Positions 1-5,918 of a stretch of DNA of 7,925 nucleotides are shown here, in pieces. The stretch is taken from positions 1 to 7,925 of the forward strand of contig JAIBDK010000097.1 in NCBI GenBank assembly GCA_024679435.1. The letters are read 5' to 3'. The translations under genes and the position numbers were made by a program. The notes under the pieces are model-generated. The model was not told where the DNA came from. It saw nothing but the letters and a program-made list of their open reading frames with translations, and did no database searches. Within the stretch, counting starts at the first letter, position 1, and each line of letters opens with the position of its first letter. This DNA comes from Gammaproteobacteria bacterium (GTDB lineage Bacteria > Pseudomonadota > Gammaproteobacteria > Arenicellales > Poriferihabitantaceae).

Positions 1-179
1 ACCAGCCGGGGTACTGTCGGCATAGCCTTAATGCGTTTGAAAGCGGGTTGAAGTCGGCGATGTACCACCGCAGTGTGTCCTGGTTAGAATATGGAGTGAT
101 TAACAACAAGAAGCTTGCTCAAACAAAACAGTTAATCCAGTACGGACAGTGCGAGCTCGTTGAAATGGTTAAGATTTGA
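1..179 (+). CDS. 3' end of an unrecognised protein gene (5' end outside window)
   Basis: An open frame enters from the left edge (codons in register with base 3) and ends at TGA 177-179, giving about 58 residues. The peptide begins QPGYCRHSLNAFESG and ends with a polar helix-like stretch, LIQYGQCELVEMVKI. It has ordinary coding character with no internal stop, and its stop lies only 9 nt before the dapF start, so the two are probably co-transcribed. In many gammaproteobacteria the gene in front of dapF is lysA (diaminopimelate decarboxylase), but this tail does not resemble a LysA C-terminus as I know it. I do not recognise the family and assign no function. That it is a real gene end is likely; its identity is open. 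Confidence 0.55.
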   Translation, partial: QPGYCRHSLNAFESGLKSAMYHRSVSWLEYGVINNKKLAQTKQLIQYGQCELVEMVKI

Positions 180-188
180 GTTAGGAAT

Positions 189-1025
189 ATGCGCTATAAA
201 TTTACCAAAATGCAATCCCTTGGTAATGACTTTGTCATTCTCAATGGGGTAACAGAGGATATCAGAATTACACCTAATATCGCTAAATTTATTGCGGATC
301 GACATTTTGGCATTGGCTGCGATCAGATAATGATAGTCGAAGACTTGCCGAACAATCCTGATAACAAAGCATACAGATTGCGGATATTCAACAGTGATGG
401 TAGTGAAGTCGGACAGTGTGGTAATGGGGCGCGTTGTTTTGCCGGATATTTGCGAGATCAAGGTCTGATTAAAGGTAATGCCGTCAGCGTCGAAACCTTT
501 AATACCCAACTCGATCTAAATCTCAATGATGATGGAACGGTGACAGTGGGGATGGGGTTGCCGATAATTGATCCCGTTGAAATTCCTCTTGCGGTAGGAT
601 CTCAAAATTTGACCTATGCGCTGGAATTTCAGGGCAGGATTATCGAGTTCTCGGCACTATCTATGGGAAATCCGCATTGCGTGCTTGATGTGGACGACGT
701 TGAGACAGCAGATGTTGAACATATCGGGCCAGCTCTGGAATGCCATCCAATATTTCCGCAAAAAGCGAATATTGGTTTCGCGCATTATTATTCTAGATCA
801 GCTCTTAATCTGAGGGTGTTTGAGCGCGGTGTTGGAGAGACGCTGGGTTGCGGCAGTGGAGCCTGTGCAGCAGCAGTGGCGGGTATTCGCAGAAAAATAC
901 TCGACCGAAGAGTTCAGGTTCATTTGCCCGGGGGCAGTGTTGAAGTGTTTTGGCCGGAAGACGATTCTCAGGTTTATCTATCTGGAGAAATACATCGGGT
1001 ATTTGACGGATCCATTGAGGTCTGA
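189..1025 (+). CDS. dapF: diaminopimelate epimerase
   Basis: DapF interconverts LL- and meso-diaminopimelate in the cytoplasm, the penultimate step of lysine synthesis and the source of meso-DAP for peptidoglycan. The 278-aa product has the usual family length and opens with the typical FTKMQSLGNDF segment. The two catalytic cysteines of this PLP-independent epimerase are both present in their motifs: Cys77 in GQCGNGARC (75-83) and Cys221 in GCGSGACAAA (220-229). The family segments SMGNPHCV (158-165) and FERGVGET (211-218) are also intact, so both halves of the pseudo-symmetric fold are complete. The ATG at 189 is chosen because it yields the canonical N-terminus and has a TAGGA-like ribosome site (182-186) close upstream. 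The DUF484 gene follows, as is common in gammaproteobacteria. I see nothing that argues against an active enzyme. Confidence 0.97.
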   Translation: MRYKFTKMQSLGNDFVILNGVTEDIRITPNIAKFIADRHFGIGCDQIMIVEDLPNNPDNKAYRLRIFNSDGSEVGQCGNGARCFAGYLRDQGLIKGNAVSVETFNTQLDLNLNDDGTVTVGMGLPIIDPVEIPLAVGSQNLTYALEFQGRIIEFSALSMGNPHCVLDVDDVETADVEHIGPALECHPIFPQKANIGFAHYYSRSALNLRVFERGVGETLGCGSGACAAAVAGIRRKILDRRVQVHLPGGSVEVFWPEDDSQVYLSGEIHRVFDGSIEV

Positions 1026-1095
1026 AAGGATTAAGCGTTGTTTTAGCTGACCGGAACTCCCTTATACGATGGTTATAGGTTTTTCGAACAAAGGT

Positions 1096-1101
1096 TATAA
1101 T
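1096..1101 (+). promoter_or_regulatory. possible -10 element (TATAAT) ahead of the DUF484 gene
   Basis: This is an exact TATAAT hexamer in the dapF-DUF484 gap. The matching -35 window (about 1072-1079, GTTATAGG) agrees poorly with TTGACA, so only the -10 half is convincing. If it is used, transcription would begin near 1108. That is downstream of the ATG at 1069 but upstream of the ATG at 1135, which would favour the shorter DUF484 protein and allow DUF484-xerC expression independent of dapF. Confidence 0.3.
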
Positions 1102-1134
1102 GCGTCATTAATACAACAGAATAGTTTAGCAAAT

Positions 1135-1806
1135 ATGATTACTACTGAAGAGGTCCTCGATTATTTGCGGCAGAATCCTGCATTTTTTGATGATAACGAG
1201 GACATACTGGGAGATCTAAATCTGGCCGGCCCGGAAAACCTTGGTCCGTTTGTTGAAAAACAGATTGAGGTGTTGAAAAACCGTGAAAATCAACAAAAAG
1301 CCAAGTTTGACTTGATTGTAGATAGCGCTAAAAGCAATCTAAAACTCGAAGATGATTTTCTTGAGATTGCAATGTGTTTATTAGGAGAAGGCCAGGTTCA
1401 AGGTGATCCTAAACATATCGCTACTGCGTTGTTGATTCGTCAGTTCAACGTAAAAGAAGTCGTGTTTATCATGGATTCAAATAATTCCGTAAACCAACAT
1501 CCTGCTTATGAAGAAATCAAACAGCGAATCGCCCACAAAAGCAGTATCTGTGATGATCGGGTTTCCAGTTCCTTGCTGAAATCGATTTTTGACCGGAATA
1601 CTCATGGGATTAGATCCTGTGCGTTTATCCCTCTGGTTTTCAATCGCAGCATTACCGGAGTTATGATTCTTGGTTCTGTCAGTCAGGAGCGATTCAGCCC
1701 GGGTATGGGCGTAAATTTTCTGGATAAACTTGGGATGCTGGTTGGAAGTTATCTTGTGGGGAGAAAGTCTGAGTCTCATGAATCTGGGCTTTCAGATTCG
1801 GTGTGA
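1135..1806 (+). CDS. DUF484 family protein
   Basis: A 223-aa cytoplasmic protein of the DUF484 family, a conserved gammaproteobacterial group of unknown biochemical role almost always encoded between dapF and xerC. The N-terminal part (EEVLDYLRQNPAFF, residues 5-18) is the family's opening helix. A short helical, probably coiled-coil stretch follows at about 38-60 (FVEKQIEVLKNRENQQKAKF). The C-terminal half is GAF-like, with the segment IRSCAFIPLVFNRSITGVM at about 160-178. The start is uncertain. An in-frame ATG at 1069 would add 22 residues without similarity I recognise; I prefer 1135 because it sits just before the conserved helix. Neither start has a strong ribosome site. The stop codon overlaps the xerC start, indicating translational coupling. 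Confidence 0.85.
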   Translation: MITTEEVLDYLRQNPAFFDDNEDILGDLNLAGPENLGPFVEKQIEVLKNRENQQKAKFDLIVDSAKSNLKLEDDFLEIAMCLLGEGQVQGDPKHIATALLIRQFNVKEVVFIMDSNNSVNQHPAYEEIKQRIAHKSSICDDRVSSSLLKSIFDRNTHGIRSCAFIPLVFNRSITGVMILGSVSQERFSPGMGVNFLDKLGMLVGSYLVGRKSESHESGLSDSV

Positions 1807-2714
1807 TGTCGACTCTCGCTGACAGCGTAGTCCGCTTCATAAACCTTGTTGAGAAAGAGCGCCGGCTATCTGTTAACACAGTCAAGGCCTATCAGAGAGA
1901 TCTGAACAGACTGCTCGAATTTCTTGATGGGAGAGATGTTACTTGCTGGTCTGATATTGACAATAAATGTGCCAGAGCGTATCCCGCAAGCCTGTATCAG
2001 TCCGGAATTGCAGGTACCAGTATTCAGCGAATGTTGTCGGCCTGTCGATCGTTTTTCGAGTATCTTCTGAAAAATGGCGTTGTTTCTATTAATCCCTTCG
2101 AAGGGGTTGCTGCACCACGTTCCCTGCGAAAGTTGCCTGAAACTCTTAGCGTCGACGAACTCAGTGCGCTCCTTTCTCGCCATGACGGTTCGGTTATGGC
2201 AGTTCGGGATCAGGCTATGCTGGAACTTTTCTACACTTCCGGTATGCGCTTGTCTGAGCTGGCAGCTCTGGATTGCGATGAGCTGGATTTTGAAGCCGGT
2301 GAGATATCGGTGATTGGAAAAGGAAACAAGCAACGTATTGTTCCGGTGGGAAGCAAGGCCCGCGATGCGTTGCGGAAATGGCTTGATCTAAGAAACGAAC
2401 TCGCCCTGAAAACCGAAACCGCACTCTTTGTGAATAACCGCGGGTCGCGAATCAGTGTCAGAGGAATTCAATACCGCCTCAATCAATGGGCCAAAGCCAG
2501 TGGGCTGGGCCGCCGGCTCCATCCTCACATGCTCAGGCATTCTTTCGCCAGTCATATTCTTGAGTCTAGTGGTGATCTCAGGGCGGTTCAGGAAATGCTT
2601 GGACATTCTGATATATCTACGACACAAATATATACCCACCTGGATTTTCAGCATCTCGCCCGGGTCTACGATAAGGCCCATCCAAGAGCCCGAAAGCCGC
2701 TGAAAAAATCATGA
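1806..2714 (+). CDS. xerC: tyrosine recombinase XerC
   Basis: XerC acts with XerD at the dif site near the replication terminus, with FtsK, to resolve chromosome dimers. From the ATG at 1806 the product has 302 residues, the usual length. The N-terminal SAM-like core-binding domain (about 1-105) is followed by the catalytic domain. All catalytic residues of the family are visible: Arg148 (SGMRLSELA), Lys172 (GKGNK), His241 and Arg244 (HMLRHSFASH), His267 (LGHSD) and the nucleophile Tyr276 (TQIYTH). The spacing matches E. coli XerC, and the dapF-DUF484 context favours XerC over XerD or an integrase. ATG 1806-1808 shares one base with the DUF484 stop (TGATG); a GTG at 1803 would add one residue. 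No HAD-hydrolase gene follows, unlike many relatives. Confidence 0.95.
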   Translation: MSTLADSVVRFINLVEKERRLSVNTVKAYQRDLNRLLEFLDGRDVTCWSDIDNKCARAYPASLYQSGIAGTSIQRMLSACRSFFEYLLKNGVVSINPFEGVAAPRSLRKLPETLSVDELSALLSRHDGSVMAVRDQAMLELFYTSGMRLSELAALDCDELDFEAGEISVIGKGNKQRIVPVGSKARDALRKWLDLRNELALKTETALFVNNRGSRISVRGIQYRLNQWAKASGLGRRLHPHMLRHSFASHILESSGDLRAVQEMLGHSDISTTQIYTHLDFQHLARVYDKAHPRARKPLKKS

Positions 2715-2771
2715 GGATCGCCCTGAAAAAGCCTCGAAAATAATAGTTTTCCAGTCACCATAAAATTGGCG

Positions 2772-2800
2772 TTGATATCTGGCTCCATCAAAGATATAGT
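2772..2800 (+). promoter_or_regulatory. sigma70-type promoter for hppA
   Basis: The -35 hexamer TTGATA (2772-2777) and -10 hexamer TATAGT (2795-2800) each match consensus at 5 of 6 positions and are separated by exactly 17 bp. Initiation would fall near 2807, leaving a leader of about 40 nt. This makes hppA its own transcription unit rather than the tail of the dapF-xerC operon. Confidence 0.6.
2775..2797. promoter_or_regulatory. inverted repeat overlapping the hppA promoter
   Basis: Perfect 6-bp arms ATATCT (2775-2780) and AGATAT (2792-2797), separated by 11 nt, overlap the end of the -35 and the start of the -10 hexamer. The geometry would suit a dimeric repressor site, but the arms are short and AT-rich and could be chance. 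I do not recognise a specific regulator's motif. Confidence 0.2.
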
Positions 2801-2835
2801 TCGCCACCAAATTTTTTCACCATTTCAATTTATAC

Positions 2836-2839
2836 GGAG
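2836..2839 (+). promoter_or_regulatory. hppA ribosome binding site
   Basis: GGAG lies 8 nt before the ATG at 2848. A second ATG follows directly at 2851 (11 nt away), so the optimal spacing supports the first ATG as the start. Confidence 0.65.
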
Positions 2840-2847
2840 TTATTTCC

Positions 2848-4839
2848 ATGATGAACTCTCTTCCTGTAATTCTCGGCGTAGTGGGACTTTTCGTTGCCCT
2901 GCTGATTTACAGAATGATTCTCAAGTATCCCGCCGGTGAAGGCAAGGTTGCTGAAATTGGCGACCAGATTCACCGTGGTGCCATGGTTTTCATGCGCAGG
3001 GAATACACCTATCTGTTGATGTTTGTTGCTGTAGTCGCTGTTTTGATATTTATTTCAGATTTGGGTATAAAAACGACCATTGCATTCCTTCTGGGTGCGG
3101 CCTGCTCAGGTGTTGCCGGATACATTGGTATGTATGCGGCCACTCATGCCAACGTTAGAACGACCACTGCGGCAGCCCAAAGTGGTGCAGAGGCAGCGTT
3201 GGCTGTGTCATTTTTCGGTGGCTCTGTTATGGGGCTTACCGTTGCTTCCATGGGTTTACTAGGCATTGGTATCTTGTATCTGATGTACGGCGGTGATCCG
3301 CATACAGCCCACGTCATCCATGGATTTGGAATGGGTGCGTCATCTGTCGCGCTGTTTTCCAGGGTCGGTGGCGGTATATTTACTAAAAGTGCAGATGTCG
3401 GTGCTGATCTCGTTGGTAAGGTCGAAGCGGGTATCCCCGAGGATGATCCAAGGAATCCGGGCGTAATTGCCGATAATGTTGGAGACAACGTTGGTGACGT
3501 CGCAGGCATGGGCTCTGATATCTTTGAATCCTATTGTGGTTCTATCATCGCTACCATCGCTATTGCTGCGACTTTGACCTCTTCGGCTCTTGGTGAGCAG
3601 GCAACATTGATGTTTTTGCCATTGGCTCTGGCGTCTGCTGGATTGATCTGCTCCATGCTGGGTATTGCCATTGTTAAGATGAATACTGCGAAATCGCCGG
3701 AACTCGCTCTGCGAATTGGGACTATTGGCGCGACGGTTATCTTTATGGCTGTTGCCTATCTTGTCATTCAATATTTCGATGTCAGCGTGAATGTTTGGGG
3801 CGCGGTCGCTGTTGGAGCCGTTGGTGGTATCGGTATCGGTCTGATTACAGAATACTATACCGGTGGCCAGCCCGTGCGTGATATTGCAAAAAGCGGCGAA
3901 ACAGGCCCGGCTACGGTGATGATTTCTGGACTGGCTGTTGGGATGCAGTCAGTCGTTGTTCCGTTGCTGATCATTGCGGCTATCATTTTGATTTCCAGTG
4001 AACTTACCGGTCTTTATGGCGTTGGTATTGCCGCGGTAGGTATGCTGGCAACGGTTGGAATCACGATGGCTATTGATGCTTACGGTCCGGTCGCTGATAA
4101 TGCAGGCGGTATCGCAGAAATGGCGGGCCTTGGAGAAGAAGTCCGGGAAATTACAGATTCCCTGGACGAGCTTGGAAATACGACAGCAGCGATTGGTAAA
4201 GGTTTTGCCATTGGTGCAGCTGCTCTTGCCGCTTTGGCTATTATCTCTGCCTATATCGAAACTGTTTCTGCGCTGAACCCCGGATTTTCGCTGGAACTAA
4301 GTGATCCTTACGTTCTTGCAGGTATGTTTCTCGGTGGTATCTTCCCAATGCTTGTATCCAGCATTACCATGAATGCAGTGGGAAGTGCAGCATTTGATAT
4401 GATTCACGAAATTCGGCGCCAATTCCGGGAAATTCCCGGTCTTATGGAAGGTACCGCGAAGCCGGATTCGGATCGGTGCGTGGATATTGCTACCCGTGCG
4501 GCACTGAAACGAATGATTATTCCGGGTATTCTCGCGGTGGCTTCTCCCGCGGTAGTCGGTTTTGCGCTCGGCCCCACGGCCCTCGGTGGTATGCTGGGTG
4601 GTGCGTTGCTAGGCTGCGTGCTGATGGCGCTTATGATGGCCAACGCCGGTGGTGCCTGGGATAATGCCAAGAAATTTGTTGAGAAAGGTAATTTGGGCGG
4701 CAAAGGTTCGGAAGTTCACTCGGCAGCTGTCGTGGGCGATACCGTAGGCGACCCTTTCAAGGATACGTCAGGTCCTGCCATGAACATCCTGATTAACGTT
4801 ATGGCTATTGTGAGTCTGGTTATTGCTCCGTTGCTGTAG
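2848..4839 (+). CDS. hppA: membrane ion-translocating pyrophosphatase (K+-dependent type)
   Basis: An integral membrane pump of 663 residues, the normal size for a bacterial enzyme with about 16 membrane helices. It couples PPi hydrolysis to H+ and/or Na+ export across the inner membrane. The substrate and Mg-binding loops are intact: DVGADLVGKVE (183-193), DNVGDNVGDVAG (209-220), DAYGPVADNAGG (410-421), GGAWDNAKK (601-609) and DTVGDPFKDTSGP (631-643). The segment GNTTAAIGKG (443-452) carries Ala447 and Gly450, the combination known for K+-dependent enzymes; K+-independent ones have Lys at the first position. The semi-conserved glutamate of helix 6 is Glu227 in IFESY, with Gly four residues later. 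That arrangement occurs in Na+, Na+/H+ and some H+ pumps, so the transported ion is undecided. The gene has its own promoter, ribosome site and terminator. Confidence 0.96.
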   Translation: MMNSLPVILGVVGLFVALLIYRMILKYPAGEGKVAEIGDQIHRGAMVFMRREYTYLLMFVAVVAVLIFISDLGIKTTIAFLLGAACSGVAGYIGMYAATHANVRTTTAAAQSGAEAALAVSFFGGSVMGLTVASMGLLGIGILYLMYGGDPHTAHVIHGFGMGASSVALFSRVGGGIFTKSADVGADLVGKVEAGIPEDDPRNPGVIADNVGDNVGDVAGMGSDIFESYCGSIIATIAIAATLTSSALGEQATLMFLPLALASAGLICSMLGIAIVKMNTAKSPELALRIGTIGATVIFMAVAYLVIQYFDVSVNVWGAVAVGAVGGIGIGLITEYYTGGQPVRDIAKSGETGPATVMISGLAVGMQSVVVPLLIIAAIILISSELTGLYGVGIAAVGMLATVGITMAIDAYGPVADNAGGIAEMAGLGEEVREITDSLDELGNTTAAIGKGFAIGAAALAALAIISAYIETVSALNPGFSLELSDPYVLAGMFLGGIFPMLVSSITMNAVGSAAFDMIHEIRRQFREIPGLMEGTAKPDSDRCVDIATRAALKRMIIPGILAVASPAVVGFALGPTALGGMLGGALLGCVLMALMMANAGGAWDNAKKFVEKGNLGGKGSEVHSAAVVGDTVGDPFKDTSGPAMNILINVMAIVSLVIAPLL

Positions 4840-4859
4840 TCGAAGTACTTGTGAAGTTG

Positions 4860-4893
4860 CCCGCATCATCCTTGGGGTGATGCGGGTTTTTTT
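4860..4893 (+). terminator. rho-independent terminator of hppA
   Basis: A 12-bp stem is formed by CCCGCATCATCC (4860-4871) and GGGTGATGCGGG (4875-4886), with one G-U pair and a 3-nt loop, followed by seven T residues (4887-4893). It lies 20 nt after the hppA stop and should end that transcript efficiently. Confidence 0.93.
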
Positions 4894-4922
4894 ATGTTGG
4901 TATGGATATTTGGTTAGCATAG

Positions 4923-5135
4923 ATCGTCAAAACTGATGTTGTAGCTGCCAAAGCCGGATGGATATGGGATTTTAAATACCCGTTGGCAGACCTAATCACT
5001 GATGTGCTTGAGTCCGGTGAGCTTGCAAAGAGAGGTGAGAAGGGACGTGCTCTGGTAGCCGAAAAATTTGACTGGCCGGCAGTGGTTAAAGCTTTAACCG
5101 GAATGCACATAAGCTGTTTAGAGGAGCGTCGATGA
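4923..5135 (+). pseudogene. C-terminal remnant of a GT4-type glycosyltransferase
   Basis: From ATC 4923 (just after a TAG at 4920-4922) an open frame of 70 codons runs to TGA 5133-5135. The peptide reads like the end of a GT-B fold glycosyltransferase of the family 4 type. It has VVAAKAGWIWDF near the start, then a helix PLADLITDVLESGELAKRG, then RGEKGRALVAEKFDWPAVV, the typical closing helices after the nucleotide-sugar site. No ATG, GTG or TTG start with a ribosome site precedes this similarity, and about 300 upstream residues that such an enzyme needs are missing. The hppA terminator sits only 29 bp before the fragment, so the 5' part was lost by deletion or rearrangement. Its stop overlaps the next gene's ATG by 4 nt (ATGA), a relic of an operon pairing. 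Confidence 0.7.
5122..5126 (+). promoter_or_regulatory. ribosome binding site of the family 2 glycosyltransferase
   Basis: AGGAG, 5 nt before ATG 5132, lies inside the coding remnant of the preceding glycosyltransferase. It fixes the start at 5132 and means translation does not depend on the lost upstream gene. Confidence 0.7.
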
Positions 5136-5893
5136 TTCTTGATTCGATAACACCGATTTTGTTGACGTTCAATGAAGAAAGAAATATTGGCAGAACGCTG
5201 TCTATGCTCAGCTGGGCTCGCAATATTGTGGTGGTGGATAGTGGCAGTTCTGACGGTACTGTTGATATACTGAACGCCTGCGATAATGTCTGTGTTTTTT
5301 CACGGAAATTTGACTCTCATTCCAGTCAATGGCAGTTCGCACTGAAGCAAACCGGAATTGAGACAGAGTGGGTGCTGGCACTGGATGCAGATTATCGGCT
5401 AAGCTCCGCTCTGGTTGATGAGCTGAAAATTTTGGTTCCTGAGGAAGGTCTCAACGGTTACAAAGTTTCCTTTGCATATTGCATAGGTGGTAAACCCGTC
5501 AGAGGCTCATTATATCCGCCAGTATGCGTCCTTTACAGGCAAGAGTTCGCAGACTATACGCAGCAGGGTCATACTCAACGTATCCGGATTGACGGGAGAA
5601 CTTTAGATTTGACGTCGCTAATTTGTCACGATGACCGAAAATCCTTTTCGGTCTGGCTCCAATCTCAGATTAAGTATGCCGGTCTGGAAAAACAATTAAT
5701 CAGGAACCCCCGCTGGCAGGAACTATCTCTTTCCAACAGGCTCAGGAAGCTCATTGTGGTTACCCCGATACTGGTGCCCCTTTATATTTTGTTTGTAAAA
5801 GGTGCGGTCATGAGCGGTATTCCCGGCTTGAAATATGCAGGCGAGCGTCTCATCGCCGAAGCTCTGTTGTCATATCATTTGCTGTTTAAATAG
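5132..5893 (+). CDS. family 2 glycosyltransferase (WaaE/KdtX-like)
   Basis: A 253-aa GT-A fold glycosyltransferase that probably adds a sugar from a nucleotide donor to a lipopolysaccharide core or other surface glycan at the cytoplasmic face of the inner membrane. Visible motifs are the opening ITPILLTFNEERNIGRTL (6-23), VVDSGSSDGT (34-43) for nucleotide binding, and the metal-binding ALDADYR (83-89, DAD at 85-87). HDDRKS (166-171) and a C-terminal hydrophobic stretch (207-224) followed by AERLIAEALLSYHLL are typical of the short WaaE/KdtX-like group that includes LPS-core glucosyltransferases. Donor and acceptor cannot be read from the sequence. The start overlaps the stop of the upstream remnant, so it was once the second gene of a glycan pair. 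Since hppA ends at a strong terminator, it needs its own promoter, which I could not locate. Confidence 0.88.
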   Translation: MILDSITPILLTFNEERNIGRTLSMLSWARNIVVVDSGSSDGTVDILNACDNVCVFSRKFDSHSSQWQFALKQTGIETEWVLALDADYRLSSALVDELKILVPEEGLNGYKVSFAYCIGGKPVRGSLYPPVCVLYRQEFADYTQQGHTQRIRIDGRTLDLTSLICHDDRKSFSVWLQSQIKYAGLEKQLIRNPRWQELSLSNRLRKLIVVTPILVPLYILFVKGAVMSGIPGLKYAGERLIAEALLSYHLLFK

Positions 5894-5918
5894 GGATCAC
5901 GTTGTATAAAGATTCCTA
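5891..5918. terminator. weak hairpin in the convergent gap
   Basis: Arms TAGGGATC (5891-5898) and GATTCCTA (5911-5918) can form an 8-bp stem (one G-U pair on the plus transcript) with a 12-nt loop. The outer ends are exactly the two stop codons: TAG of the glycosyltransferase and, on the other strand, TAG of pfp. There is no U-tract on the plus side and only a short T-rich stretch on the minus side, so termination here would be weak. It is the only terminator-like structure I see for either gene. Confidence 0.3.

Noticed and set aside
1866..2333. 155-aa open frame on the minus strand inside xerC.
   Set aside because: Fully antisense to xerC, whose catalytic residues are all intact; composition is typical of a shadow frame.
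1806..2714. The tyrosine recombinase as a phage or integron integrase marking a mobile element.
   Set aside because: Its length, catalytic spacing and location after dapF-DUF484 fit housekeeping XerC; no att-like repeats, tRNA or cargo genes are present.
2711..2743. Small ATGA-overlapping frame after xerC (MRIALKKPRK then stop), where a HAD-hydrolase gene would start in related operons.
   Set aside because: Only 10 codons with no recognisable similarity; an ATGA overlap occurs often by chance, and nothing after the stop resembles a HAD hydrolase remnant.
2735..2755. GAAAA / TTTTC inverted repeat after xerC, considered as a terminator.
   Set aside because: The stem is A-T rich and only 5 bp without a U-tract, too weak to claim.
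3340..3771. 143-aa open frame on the minus strand inside hppA.
   Set aside because: Antisense to the conserved pyrophosphatase core; Ser/Arg/Asn-rich with no protein-like pattern.
4892..5110. 72-aa open frame on the minus strand.
   Set aside because: It is antisense to the glycosyltransferase remnant, which has clear family-like sequence on the plus strand; the minus peptide is low in meaning and has no ribosome site of note.
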